A stretch of 64,000 bases of DNA from Podospora comata. Its lineage: Eukaryota; Ascomycota; Sordariomycetes; Sordariales; Podosporaceae. How positions within the stretch are numbered: position 1 is the first letter of the stretch; each line of letters starts with the position of its first letter. Shown here piece after piece: positions 1 through 11,439 of the stretch. A program made the position numbers and the translations under genes. The stretch is from the NCBI GenBank assembly GCA_017354895.1, contig CP071493.1, positions 7,998,001 to 8,062,000 of the forward strand, written 5' to 3'. The notes beneath the pieces were generated by a model. That model made no database searches, was not told where the DNA came from, and saw only the letters and a list, made by a program, of their open reading frames with translations.

Positions 1-244
1 AAGAGCCATTCCCAACAAAGGCTAAAAGATGGTGAGGAATATCAAGAGAGAGGAGAGGCGGGTGAAGGGCAATCTGAGGGCACGAAAAAGAATGTGAAGC
101 ATGTTTGCGTGAAAATAGTTGAGTAACAGGGTGCGCAGCTCGGTGATGAACTCGTTGACGGGTATGAATAGATTTCCAATGATTAGATGACAGCTCTTTG
201 GCGCCAATGTTATACCTCTCGCGATATAATCGGCGGCGGTGCAT

Positions 245-681
245 CTAGTTACCGCCAACAGCCTCGGGTTCCTTGTTGGCGTCATAGCCGTACTTGGTCT
301 TCATCTCCTCAATCTTGGCCACGTACTGCTCCTGAGCCTGCTCGGGGGTCAAGCCCTTGTTGTCAACGTCTTGCCAGGCGTTGTACTTGGCCTTGCCCTG
401 TTATGGTGATGTCGGGTTAGCGGGTGCCGCGGAGGGAACATAGAGGAGGAGGTGGACGCACTTTGAGGTCGAACATGCCAGGCTTGGCGGCATCGGCAAT
501 CTTCTCGCCAGTGGCGACCTTGTAGAGACCTGAAGAGCACAACATGTTAGATGACGCTGACAGACTAGTGTAAGGAGAGACTGGACGCACCATAGATCTC
601 GAGGAGATCCTCGTTGGAGGGCTTGGAAGTCAACTTCTTGGAGTCGACAACAGCCTTCTGGAAAGCCTCGCTTTGAGCCAT
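245..681 (-). CDS. ACB1: Acyl-CoA-binding protein (ACBP), 3 exons
   Basis: Small cytosolic carrier of medium- and long-chain acyl-CoA esters. Read as complement(join(245..397,462..529,591..681)), 103 residues, a normal ACBP size. Both introns (530-590 and 398-461) are GT-AG with GTGCGT donors, and phase is kept, giving YGLYK across the first junction. The protein starts MAQSEAFQKAV and carries the family hallmarks: SNEDLLEIYGLYKVATG near residues 20-40 and GKAKYNAWQD near residues 55-65, the acyl-CoA-contacting helix region. The ATG at 681 is the first in frame after splicing. Identity is firm from motif and length. The 244 bases beyond its stop at the window edge look like 3' untranslated or intergenic DNA. 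Confidence 0.93.
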
Positions 682-2331
682 TTTTGCGGTAGTGTGTGAA
701 GGGTTTGGAAAAGGGAAATCTCTAGTGCCTGCTGTGCTGAGTGTTGGTTGTATAGTTAGGGAATCTGTCAAGTGTCGCAAGTGTTGAGGAGAAGAGATCT
801 GGACCTGTTTGTTGGGGTCATGGCGGGGTCAGCTAGGTCAGGCACGGGGTGGTTAAGCCGGAAAGCGCGGGGTCAATTGCTTGTCCTGACCATGTGGAGC
901 ACATGCGAGCATGTGAGTGGAAGGGAGGTGGGCCGTGAGGTCATCCTCCATCCAAATCCGAACACAAGACGGGCTTGTCAGACGGGAACGGAGTTTTCGA
1001 GAGAGAGTCTGATAGCGGGAGGCAGGTGGAAATAAGGATGCTTGTTGAGAGGGCGTTTGAGCGTTCCCACAATACCATCGTACGAACACGGAGCCTCAAC
1101 TCAAGGGCCATCGAAATCTCCAAGCACCGGTGCACTGGCAGTCTCTCCATCTTGGTGTGAGAGCCATCAACACAATGACCTCCAAACGATGACAGGAAGT
1201 AGGTTTGAGAAAAGTATGTTACCGGAAGGATACAGCCACCATCATGCATTTCCAGTCAAGAAATTTGGGAGCGGCCAGTGGTGGCTTTATGTTTGGCAAT
1301 GTGACAGCAAGGACAGACTCTTAAGAGCTTCGAATCTCACCACCCCAGGCTTCATGCAATGCATTATGCGGCCAGAAAAACAATGTACAGTCGACACGAA
1401 CAATCAGCCACTTATCGACAGATTCTCGTGGCAAAACATGGGGTGCTTCGGTCCCGAGCAACAGACAACGTTCAGTCAGAAGAAGGTTCGGACGACATCT
1501 GCTCTTCCAGCTTTGTTCGGCTCATCCAGTGACCGCCCGAGCCGCCAAGCATTGGTGCATCTCACAGGGGTAGGGCTATTTTGGGATTAGCTTTCTTTTT
1601 CCACCGCCGTCGGCACATCGGCGGCAATTAGCTCCGGGGTTGGGGTTTCGAGCCCGTCCCGTCTTGTTTATCGACCCCCCTGGCCATCACGGCTGTGATG
1701 ACAGATGCTATCGTGCTTTTTGCAACTGGATTTCCAATTCCCATGTCATCAAGGCTCCTTGATGACTGATGGATGGCGTTTTCCCCCCGTTTCTTTGCTC
1801 TCCCTTGTACGTGGTCCGTTATTTTATCCAAATACCGGCACGGGCTGTTGATGAACCTCTTGGATCGACATCCAGAATCCCGTTTTCTTAACAAGGGAGC
1901 GCAGCCAGAGGGGACACGAAATCAATAACGTTGGCTGCTGGCTAGCAGCATGCATCGCCGTATCATCCCAGGAACAAGCCACTGGATTGTCGTCTGACGG
2001 TGCTAATATCTCCCTTTTCTGTCGCATTGACACAAGACTATCGATAGTTGAGCTGAATTAGGTAGCATCATGCTGTGTCTCTGTATCTGAGACCGAGCCA
2101 TGCATATTCAAGCGACAGCTCGCGCAACACGCAGTCACCCACCGTCCGTTTGAGTTCGTCTCAGATGCCGGGCCCCAAGTAAAATCCATAGCTTGTACAG
2201 TTTCGCTGGGTATAAGAGGGAAGGGGCTCCCGTCACACTCATCCGTACACCGTTTTCTTTCTCAAATCTCCGAATCTGCCACACTTGCAAACCAACAACA
2301 AGATAACAACCACCACCACATCACCAAAACA
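682..2331. other. Intergenic, shared upstream region of ACBP and the AIF-like gene
   Basis: Divergent spacer of 1.65 kb. It holds several open frames (the longest opens near 1042), but they begin at non-ATG codons and have no recognisable family or splice structure. A TATA-like element lies near the right-hand gene. Nothing else is supported. Confidence 0.6.
2211..2216 (+). promoter_or_regulatory. TATA-like box of the AIF-like gene
   Basis: TATAAG followed by GAGGG lies 121 bp before the ATG at 2332. A C- and A-rich leader follows, as is usual for fungal genes. The call rests on motif and position only. Confidence 0.4.
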
Positions 2332-3547
2332 ATGGCAGACAATAAAACAGTCGTAATTCTGGGTGGTTCCCTCGGTGGACTTCACGTGGCCCATGCACTC
2401 CTCAAGAAGCATCAACAATACCCCAACTTACGGGTCATCCTCGTCTCCAAAGCAAGTCGCCTGCACGTGACCCCCCTCATCGTCACCACATGTCCTAACC
2501 CCCCTTCACCTCTAGAACACTCATTTTTACTGGAACATCGCCTCCGTCCGCGCCATTATCCCTGGTCAAATCCCAGACCAAAAGATGCTCCGCGAACTCT
2601 CCGAAGCCCTCCAGCCATACCCCAGCAACATGTACGAGCTCGTCATCGGCGAAGCCATCTCCTCTGATTTCACCGCCAAGACCGTCAAAGTCCAGCTCAG
2701 CAACAGCGCTGCCGACGCTCAAACCCGTGAAATCGTCTACGACCACCTCGTTCTCGCCACTGGAGCCCGCTACACAAACGACACCCCCTGGAAGGCCAAC
2801 TCCGACTATCAATCCCTGATCAACCTCCTCCACGAAACCGCCTCCAGGGTCGAGAAAGCCGGCCACATCATCGTTGCCGGCGCTGGAGCCACAGGTGTGG
2901 AAGTAGCCGGCGAGCTGGGGTACGAATACGGCAAGACCAAGACCATCACCCTTTTGGCTTCTGGCCAGCACGTCCTCCCCGGCGAGCAGGAATCTCTCAG
3001 TACCGCTACCGAGAACGAGCTGAAGAAGCTGAACGTCACTGTGCAGAAGGGGGCTCGTGTAAAGGATGTTGCTCGCTCTGCTGACGACAAGTACACGATC
3101 CAGCTGGAGAACGGCCAAAACCTCGAGTGCAACCTCTACCTGCCCACGCAGGGCATGGTGCCCAACTCGGATTACGTCGATACGAAGCACCTCGACCCCA
3201 AAACCAAGACGGTGCTCGTGGATGAGTTCCTTCATGTGACTGGTGTGCCGGGGAATAACGTTTGGGCGGTGGGGGATATCGTCAGTAAGCCGAGAGCTGG
3301 CTTTATGATCACACAGAAGCAGGCCTCGTCTGTGGCCAAGAATGTTGAGTTGAGCCTGCTTCAGGGCAAGGAGCCTGTCCCTGCCAAGGGCCCGCCAGTT
3401 GACATTCTCGCCTGCGCGGTTGGCCGGGGGAGAGGCGTGGGCAGGATGGGCTCGATCAGACTGCCTAGCTTTGGCGTTTGGTTGGCGAAGGGGAGAACGT
3501 TGGGGATGCAGTTGGTGGACCAGTACATCAGTGGCAGTGTTGCTTAG
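2332..3547 (+). CDS. AIF/AMID-like FAD-dependent NAD(P)H oxidoreductase
   Basis: Two-dinucleotide-fold flavoprotein of the AIFM2/AMID (FSP1-like) class, which oxidises NAD(P)H and passes electrons to quinone-type acceptors. Read as join(2332..2451,2516..3547), 383 residues. The FAD-binding motif is ILGGSLGG (residues 9-16). The NAD(P)H fold is IIVAGAGATGVEVAGELG (about 158-175). The C-terminal FAD motif is VWAVGDIV (289-296). Exon 1 ends VSK and exon 2 resumes NTHFYW, the usual family order. The intron begins GCAAGT rather than GT: the nearby GT at 2456 would break the frame, so this is a GC-AG intron. No mitochondrial leader is obvious. Subfamily and acceptor are inferred. Confidence 0.88.
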
Positions 3548-3788
3548 GAGCGCGGCTCCAGAGCCGGCAGGCAAATCAGAAAACGGAAGAGAAAGGGCGG
3601 ACAGACGAGCAAGCAGTTATACCCATGATGAACTTTGGTGTGTGCTTTACAGGCGATGGACGGAATGGCTTTTGTTTTCCCCTCGTTACAGAGAATCAAC
3701 CTAATACCATAATGAAGAACCCGAATACATCAATGCCAGGAAACTCGCTCGTCATTGTGAACCACTATACATTATTACCCGCCTTGCA
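3548..3788. other. Convergent 3' spacer
   Basis: About 240 bases between the stops of the AIF-like gene and END3. It presumably holds both 3' untranslated regions. No other signal was seen. Confidence 0.6.
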
Positions 3789-5053
3789 TCACCGAGAGAT
3801 CTTCTCCTCCTCAATCTCCCTCCTCAACTGCTCAAGAACTTCCTGTCTCGACCTCAAATGCGACTCCAATCCCTCCACTTGCTCCCTCACGGTCTGGAGG
3901 TCTTCGCTGACGCTTTTCAGGTTGCTTCCTGTCCTGCTCTTCCCCTTGCCTTCTTCCAAGTCTCGCAGCTCCTTTCTCTTGTAATCCAAAAGTTGCTCCA
4001 ACTCCCTCTTGACCAGCGCTGGCTTGGAGTCCCGCTTGCCACCTTTCCTCGCCTCAACCCCTTGCTCAATCCTGGCAAGCTTGTCCTCCAGCTCCTGAAG
4101 CTGCTTCTTCAGCCTGACCTCCTCCCACTCGGCATCGCTGTTTTTCGTCGTGGTGAAATCCGTGCCCTTGGATGTGAACCCGCTTCTCCCCAACCGAGTG
4201 AGATATTGGTCACCAAACTTTGCCTTTCTGCCTGTTGATGTCTCGTCGTCGGCCTTTGTGGCCCACCGCGACTTGGCGGCTTGGTTGTCGACTTGGTAGT
4301 CGATTTGATTTCGCTCAAAGCTCGCTCGGAGGGAGGCCGGGACGGTGCGCGGGATGCGGTAGCCCTCGTGTCGGTAGTTGAGGATGTGCAAGAACGCCAG
4401 GCAGGCGTCCTTGTTGATCGTCTGCGAGGCGTTGGGGTTGATGAGGTTCCACGCTGATCGGACGTCTGTGTCCGGCACGTCCAGGCTGTTGTAGAGATCG
4501 CTGAGGGCCTCGACTAGTTCTCATGTGTTAGCATCTCCTCGACCACCCAGTGGGTAATGAGACCAAGTCAACACTTACAATTAATCTCCCCCCTCATATC
4601 CCTCCCCTCCCTATACACCGCCTCATACCTGCTCTTGTCCTCCGGGCTCATATACCAATCAAATCCGTCCTTCAACCCCTCCTCCTCCTCCTCCTCATCC
4701 TCCACCCGTTCCATCTTTGGCTCCTGTCCCCTAATCGCCTTGTTCGCGCTCACCAAATGGCTCTTGCTCTCCGGGACCAGCCAGTCCGGCAGCACTTTGG
4801 GGACATCAGCGTACTCCCCGTTGAGCAAGTCGAAAATAACCCTCATCGCGACGCAAAACTCCTCAAAGTCAAGGTTGCCGTCGTTATCCACATCGGCGAG
4901 ATCCCACACCCGCTCGAGCTGGTCGTCGCGGAGCCCAGAGTTCTTGAGGACGGGCGCGGCCATCTCGCCCGTGAGGAACTGCCCTCCATTGGTGCGGGTC
5001 GAGAAAATGTTCCAGTAGGTTTCGATTTCTTGGGGTTCGATTCGGGGCGCCAT
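3789..5053 (-). CDS. END3: END3, EH-domain endocytosis/actin-patch protein
   Basis: Subunit of the Pan1-Sla1-End3 coat complex that links endocytic sites to cortical actin. Read as complement(join(3789..4513,4579..5053)), 399 residues, close to fungal END3 length. The N-terminal EH domain has a complete calcium-type EF loop, [12 protein letters not shown] (54-65), inside [21 protein letters not shown] second EH-like segment runs from the acidic [20 protein letters not shown] through [18 protein letters not shown]. The C-terminal third is charged coiled coil and ends EEEKISR, as in the family. The single intron (4514-4578) is GTAAGT...TAG and gives INFEALSDLY across the junction. Its promoter runs into the TA-rich island. 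Confidence 0.95.
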
Positions 5054-5513
5054 GGTCGGTCGATGCTTCAGTTGGCCCGGGTTGGGAAACTTGCTGTACT
5101 CGGAAGCCGGACCAAATTACGGGGGATTCGGGGCGGTCGAGCGGTTACAACGGCCGGTACGACGAACGTTCGGGAAAGATGGGAGCTGGAATTGACAAGT
5201 TTCTGTAGTTTGTTCAAGAATTATAGTAAAAGACTGCAGGCCTTGTCTTTATCGACGTCGTGGGGTGCCGATGGCGCAGCAGGTTGCAGAGCGGGAAGCT
5301 TGGAGGTTGGACTGGCCACAACCAAGAGCTGACGTCTCTCCAGCCCAGCGCCAGCCAAGTAATTAAACTGCGCGCGCGAGCAATGCTTGTGGCGCGCCGC
5401 AAGCTGATCCCTGTCAAAAACCCCCCTTTTCTGGAGGCAGACTGTGGCACGCGCACGAGCACCTTGAGCTGTGCGTTGTATACGAAATGTCTTTGTGATC
5501 CGTGCTTTTTTTA
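5054..5513. other. END3 upstream region
   Basis: Upstream of the END3 ATG. The sequence is of ordinary composition and then passes abruptly into the TA-rich island near 5514. Frames here have no family resemblance. Confidence 0.5.
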
Positions 5514-5960
5514 CTAAGGTTCTGCTATTATTTGATATACAAGCTTGCATTAACTAAATAGTTAAATACACCTTAAACTAAAATTTAATAGCTATTAATA
5601 CTTATACTATATAAAAAAAGTCGTCCTGAATGTATAGCAATATTAAGCTATATACTATACTATATTTTTTATTATTTTAATTATATTTTAGGCTAGCATT
5701 AGCTCTTAAGTGGAGGTACTACTCTTAACACTAATCAGCGGTAACTATAACTTTGTAAAAAAGTAGTAGCTATATATTTATACTGTGAAAATTATTATTT
5801 AACTATATCTATATCAGAAAACTAATTTAAAATAACTTTAGTTAGTAGATAATATTAAATGTGTTAATTAGTATATACTAGCTTGATTATTAGGCTTTAG
5901 TATAGCCTTTTGTAGCTAATTGAACGTATTTTAGGCCTTTAGTTGATATTGAGTTAGATG
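5514..5960. repeat. TA-rich island, probable RIP-mutated repeat relic
   Basis: About 450 bases with very high A+T and dense TpA steps (TATATACTA, TTAATTAGTATATAC), sharply bounded by normal-composition DNA on both sides. C-to-T changes at CpA, giving TpA, are the known product of repeat-induced point mutation in Sordariales. No reading frame, terminal repeat or element family can be recognised, so the original sequence is unknown. The RIP explanation is inferred from composition. Confidence 0.55.
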
Positions 5961-6824
5961 GTCAGATCTTTGGCAAAACGCACGGATTATCTGGACGTTT
6001 CGTATGCAACGCAGAGAGAGCCTCACGATGTTCCACACCTCACCAAGCATCACGACTACGTTTATAGAATTTATCTTTATCGTTGTTTACAATTATCATA
6101 CATCTTCAAGGCCAACTCCCCGCCCGTCATACAAAACCCTACAGCTAGAATATTCTACAAAATCCTACAGTCGAAATAGTATCCCGCAGACTCTCGAAAT
6201 GCCTTCCCAATCGTCCTCTCCAGCCAACATATATAGTAGAAAGAACCGGGTATCATGAGCCACACCAGACGCCCAGAGATCCAGATGCAAGAACTAGCAA
6301 CTCAAAATACCGACCCAATAACACCATCCATGCTAGATGCCATGCCCAAACAATTCCCCCGCCGCCCTGTCCTTTCCCCTGGGATGCAAATGTAAACGCA
6401 AAAGCAGTAAACACCCAACCTGCAACCCAATCCTACTACGGGTATAAACACCCAAATCGCCTTATCAAAGAAAGGCAGGAAAAGAACGTCGAGCGCGAAA
6501 TTTGTCAAACTCCTGATCCAAAGCAACCCAAATTCTGGCGCTTTTCGTTTCCTGGACCAATATCGAATCCTAATGCATGCCAGTCGTAATATGCAGTTTG
6601 TTGTACAATAACCCAACAAAGAAATACCCCAATCGCTGATTTGTGTTGTCACGATGCTAATACTGGGGAAGCAAATCAAACATCAACACAAACTCTTGTC
6701 CTTTTGTTGTGTTCGCCCTTGCTAAGAAGTCAAGGCGATTGCTGAGAGGACGCTTTTCCATGTTGCCAGTCATCTTGCTCGTACTTGAGCAAGTGTATCT
6801 TTGCGTGTCGCGTCTCAAGTCCTG
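5961..6824. other. 3' side of the 1519-residue gene
   Basis: About 860 bases of ordinary composition between the TA-rich island and the stop of the next gene. One minus-strand frame (6302-6679) opens at TTG and has no recognisable family. It is probably 3' untranslated or intergenic DNA. Confidence 0.5.
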
Positions 6825-9800
6825 TCATTTCATATCATTTCTCCGAAGGTCCTCCTTGCCTTTCCGGGGACGAAGAGTTCGGATAGTCATGAGACCGCCT
6901 ATGGCGCCTGTGCTGGCTGGATCCTGAGACACATGCTCCTCGGTGCCAGTATCCTCGGTGTCAAGCTCTTCCGGGGTCTTTTCGGCAGGAGCCTCTGTTG
7001 TAGTAGGCTCTTCGCTCGCAGACTTGCTGGTGACCGGCTTTTTGCTAGGAGTCCGTTTGGGAGAAGAGACAGAGTCGAAAGGTGAACCCCCGTTACTCGG
7101 AATCAGACCAAACACAGAGCTTCTCAACCTTGTTGGGTATCTCCCCAGCTTCTCAGTTGTATCGAGTGCTGGCGGATTGTCCAAATCGAAGCCTTGGTTC
7201 TTGAGAACATCTGGGAGGTCGTTCTCCTTCGATTCCCCAGCTTGGGGGTTCTGCTGTTGAATCTCCTTGTGGACTTCTCCGGCGGACTGTGGGGTCTGTT
7301 TGATGGTATGGCCCGCTTCTTGGTTCCCACCATCAGACATCTCCTGGGATTTCTCTAGGGATTCGTGCCGAGGCTTCTCCTGGGTCTCCTGGTTTCTCTG
7401 TGTCCCCTGAGTCTCCCTAGTACTCTCTTGGAGTTTCTCCTGGATCTCCTCATTCTGTTGGCCCTGTCCCTGTGTCTGTTCGTCTTGAGACTGAGATACC
7501 TCACCGCCCGTTGCTTTCTGAGTGGCTAGATACACCTCAAGCTCGGCGCGTGTCTGGGTTGGGATGTAGTTATCCAAGCTCTTTCCCTTGGGAGGGGATT
7601 GGGGAGTTGGCGCACCGGGATGCGTCGAGAACGGCGGGCCCAGCGCAGAGATGTAAGCCCAAAACAAAGAATCTGTCTCAAACTTCTCGCGGGTGTAAAA
7701 CCCCCTGGACGACAGGAGTTCCTCGAAGCTCTCGCCCTTTGGGGCCATGGCTGGACTGCTGTGCCCAATGGTAGCTGACGAGTGGGTGACTTGTGACGAC
7801 ACTATCTTGGAAGGAGAGGGCGTGGCTGTTTGAGAAGCCAGCCGGATAGTCTTCTTGACAGCCTGAGTCGTCGTCTTTTTGCTCTTCTTGGTTGTCTTCT
7901 CTCCGGTCCCGAAAACCTCGGCCCCCAACGCGCAATTTGCCGTGGCTTGATCTTCAACCACATTCTTCCTGCATTGTTCTGCCGGATTCACGGGGAGCCA
8001 CATGATCCCAGTGTCCTCTTCCAGCCATTTTCCACCGCCGAACGATCCGCCGGGTCGGTACTTGGTGTTGGGCAGGGCAGCTACATCAGAACGCTTCATA
8101 AAGCCACCCAGGCCGTTTGTGAACATGGTGTTGGCGTCTCCCCAGACACCCCCAGGCTGGCGCCTTCCCCTGACTGGTTTGCTCTTCTTCCCCTCATCAT
8201 ACTCCCCCCCATCGGAAAGATCCTCGACAGCGGGCGCAGATTTCCTTCGCAGACTGCGGCTTGTGCTGGAGCTAGCACGGGTGGATAATGTTTCGTCATT
8301 CACACGACGCTTCTTGGGACCGACCTGGCTCTCCTGAGTCTGCGCTGCCTTTCTCTTGTTGGTCGTTCGAGCAACAGGAGCCACCGTATTGGCCGACTTC
8401 TTGATTGCTGTGTTTGACCTCTTTCTCGGTTCAGCGGGCGCAGACGCGGCTGAGATAGCCCTCTTTCTCGACGGCAAAGATGCCCTGGATCTCTTTTCCT
8501 GCTTGTTTTCCTGGATTTCGTCCTCATTGGGGAGAACAAAGTCGTTGTCACTGTCGTCGCCATCCGGAATTTGCTCTACACGCGTAGAGCGGGTCTTCAA
8601 GGGCCGGAGAATATCCTCTTCATTCTCTTCTGGCTCCGACTCTGACTCTGATGACGAAGTCCAGGTGTTCTGAAACTTGTTTCTCAACTTATCAACCTCC
8701 TTGCGCAACCTGGGATCTCGCTGCTGGATCTTGGGTCGGGGATAATTGAGAAGGGGTTCGCTGAAGCTTTCTTTCGGCGGTTGTGCGCTGGACGCTTGAG
8801 CATCTTTCTGTCTCATTTTGCCAACATGTCTAGCTTCCTCTAGACCAGTTTGTCTACCAAAGACCGGGATAGGGTAGTTGCCTTGGAGATGGGAGAGTTG
8901 ACTCGTACCAACTGAACGCCCTACATAACCAGCAGTGTGGTGCATCGTCCCCCTTGATGGACGGGGCTGATCATATGTGCGATACAGCAAAGCCAGCTGG
9001 GTAGTGTTCATAAGTGGCATTTCAGTCCCGCTGCCACTGGCGATGTTCCGCCTTGACAGCTCCCCGGATGAGACATGGTCCTGAGGAACATGGCCCATCC
9101 CGGACGGGTAAGCAGCAATCTGGGGAGCAGCACGGAATGCGTGCACACACTGACGCGGATCAAATGCTTGGTTGCTTCGGTCACCACGACCATGACTAGG
9201 CATCTGCTGTAGGCGATGATCCATTGGTCCAGGGGCACGACGATGAGGCAAGACACCTGCAACATCGGGATGCTCTCTGTGGTTGCTGCCAGGTACTACT
9301 CGAGTGGATGCATGGCCAAAGGCCGGGCTCAAGGTGAGCTCCCGATGCATATCGATATCCGGGGGTTGTTGAGAGTGTGCGGGCGGCGGAGGATAGCGAG
9401 TCCGAATGATCATGGGCGGTTGTCTGAGCTCTTGGTCTTCTCCCATTGCCATTGCGAAATGAACGTTCGCTGGCTCACGGTAGCGGTCCGGTAGTCCCCA
9501 CTGCGTCCCTCTGTCGTGGTAAATATGCTGATGCTGAGGCCCTTGAGGGAATTGAGGCTCGTCCTGCACTTGAAAATAACGCTGCCAGCCACCGTGTTGG
9601 GGATGTCTAGGACTGCCAGGCATGCTTGGGGGAGGCATGCTAGCGAAGGGGTTGATGGGAACACCATAGCTTGGGTCAGGTAGAAAAGCTGGAAAATCAT
9701 GCTGTGCAAAATTAACAGGCTGTGCTTGTTCGGCATTACGATAACCTGCATCCACGGAATGCGGTTGGCGTCCATGCAGTCCTGGAGGGAAAGAAGCCGT

Positions 9801-11439
9801 GGTTGAACGAAGTGGGAGAGCAGGATTCCGAATCGGAGCGTCGGCAACAGAGGCATCACCAGCAAGATGATATTGGCCGGGAGGCTGCCGGGCAGATGGG
9901 GCGGGCTCTGGGTTGATGAGGAGTCTCCTTGGGTTGATCGTGCCAGGCGGAGGATCAAGCCTGACCAGCATCTCTGGAGTTGGCAGGCGTGGCGGGTGCT
10001 CTTTCTGCACCTCATCCCAGGTGCTGGCCATTTTGTCAAGCTCCTCCGAACAGAAGACTTTGAAATGGGGTGGTAGGTCTCTGAATCCATCTCCCCAGAA
10101 GTGGTTGAGCGAAATAGGGAACCGCCTACCAGCGCCGACGCCAACATATCCACCGAGATTGGAAGCAATGTCCCCAAAGCCCATGAAAGTCATGAAATCC
10201 TTTGCCAGTCGAATCTCTTTGGCGGTAAAATGGTCGGTGATAAGTGGAGCGTGGGTTTTGTTGTACTCGTCCATCCAGGTCAGATCAGCAGCATGCAAGT
10301 GTTTCTTGATCTCCTTGTCGAAATCATCAATCTTGCGTTGCTCTTCACTGACCAGGTTCATCAACTCGGTGGCCTCAGAAGCGCTCAGCCGAAACGTGCG
10401 GATGAACTGTACGAATGACATGCCGGTCTTGGTCATTTCATAGGTAATAATGTATTTCGCGCTGTCTGACAGACTCACCCAGTCGGGGGCTCTCTGGCCG
10501 AGTTTACGCAGCTATCACTCAAAGGTTAGTTTCTACATTCTATATCTTCAGAAATGAAATACGTACATCAAAATTGCGCATCTGGTTGCGCTCAATCTCC
10601 TCAGCCCTTCTCTTTGCGGCATCTCTGTCGATGTGTACCGTATAGGGCCGCCTTGATTGGGGCTGTGACTGCGAGACTCCAACCTCGGGAAGCGCATTGC
10701 CAGGCACCTCGGGGTGTGTCACAAACGGGTCCTCGTGTGGAGATGCTGTATCAGGAGGTGACGGACTGATGTCAAAATGATACTCTGATGAGGTCCGAGT
10801 CCAGTCTCCGACATCGTCATGATCTCTATCTCGGGGATCCAGCCCAAAACTTGGCAGTTCCGGGTCCACTTGATCTGCCCCGGACAAAAGGGCATCAAGA
10901 TCTGAATCATCGTGACCCTCAGGTTGGTTCGCAGCAGCAATCCAGTCCTCGACTGGTGCGGAATAGGGAAGGCGGCCCCAGTGGCCATGGTTCTGAATGG
11001 CGGGATTGGGCTTTCCAGAGATGATTGTTTGATCCCGGGTGATAGGGTTGATGGATGTATTCCTTGTTTGATGTGCTTGATCTTCTTTGTTGGCCTCGCT
11101 CTCATGATCCTCTTCGTCCTGATAATCGCCGCTGCCGTCATGACCGGTGCCAGCGGAAACTGCGGGTTGGTGTTGAGAAAGGATCGTAACTCCCCCGTTT
11201 TTCCGCTTCTCGTTGAGGATGGCACCAGAGGGGCCTGGGCCAGGGTGATTGAATGGCAAGGTAGGGAAGGCGCACTCTCGGGCCAACTGGTTGTCGAATT
11301 GGTAGACTGGGCGAGGAAAGTTCGAGTTGGTGTCGTCAGTCTGTGGCACCTGAGAACTGATGTAATTCTCCTCGCCTTCTCCGTCGGGGTCTCCAAATCG
11401 GGCTGGAGCCCTCCGCTCGGAAGTGGTGCGAAGCCGCAT
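6825..11439 (-). CDS. Large low-complexity nuclear-type protein, function unknown (1519 aa)
   Basis: I do not recognise this gene. Read as complement(join(6825..10511,10567..11439)), 1519 residues. The first ATG in frame is at 11439. One GTACGT...TAG intron (10512-10566) joins RNQMRNFD to LRKLGQRAPDW. The only compact-looking part is about residues 280-420: a basic helix (AAKRRAEEIERNQMR), then WVSLSDSAKYIITYEMTKTG, FVQFIRTFRLSASEATELM and a helical stretch. The rest is Pro/Gln/His-rich, with an acidic Ser tract (SSSESESEPEENEEDIL, about 910), basic clusters resembling nuclear localisation signals, an AT-hook-like PVRGRRQPGG (about 1065), a long Gln/Glu/Thr repeat (about 1290-1370) and a basic tail LRPRKGKEDLRRNDMK. 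Nuclear or chromatin location is inferred from composition only. The open frame of over 4.5 kb makes the gene itself secure. Confidence 0.8.

Noticed and set aside
1042-1590. 182-codon open frame between ACBP and the AIF-like gene
   Set aside because: Opens at TTG, has no splice partner and no recognisable motif; it is consistent with chance in a GC-balanced intergenic region.
2456-2515. GT donor at 2456 as an alternative to the GC donor in the AIF-like gene
   Set aside because: Gives exon 1 a length that puts NTHFYW out of frame, and no alternative acceptor restores it.
2495-3574. 359-codon frame antisense to the AIF-like gene
   Set aside because: Shadow of a strongly coding frame on the other strand. 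Its composition mirrors the sense codons.
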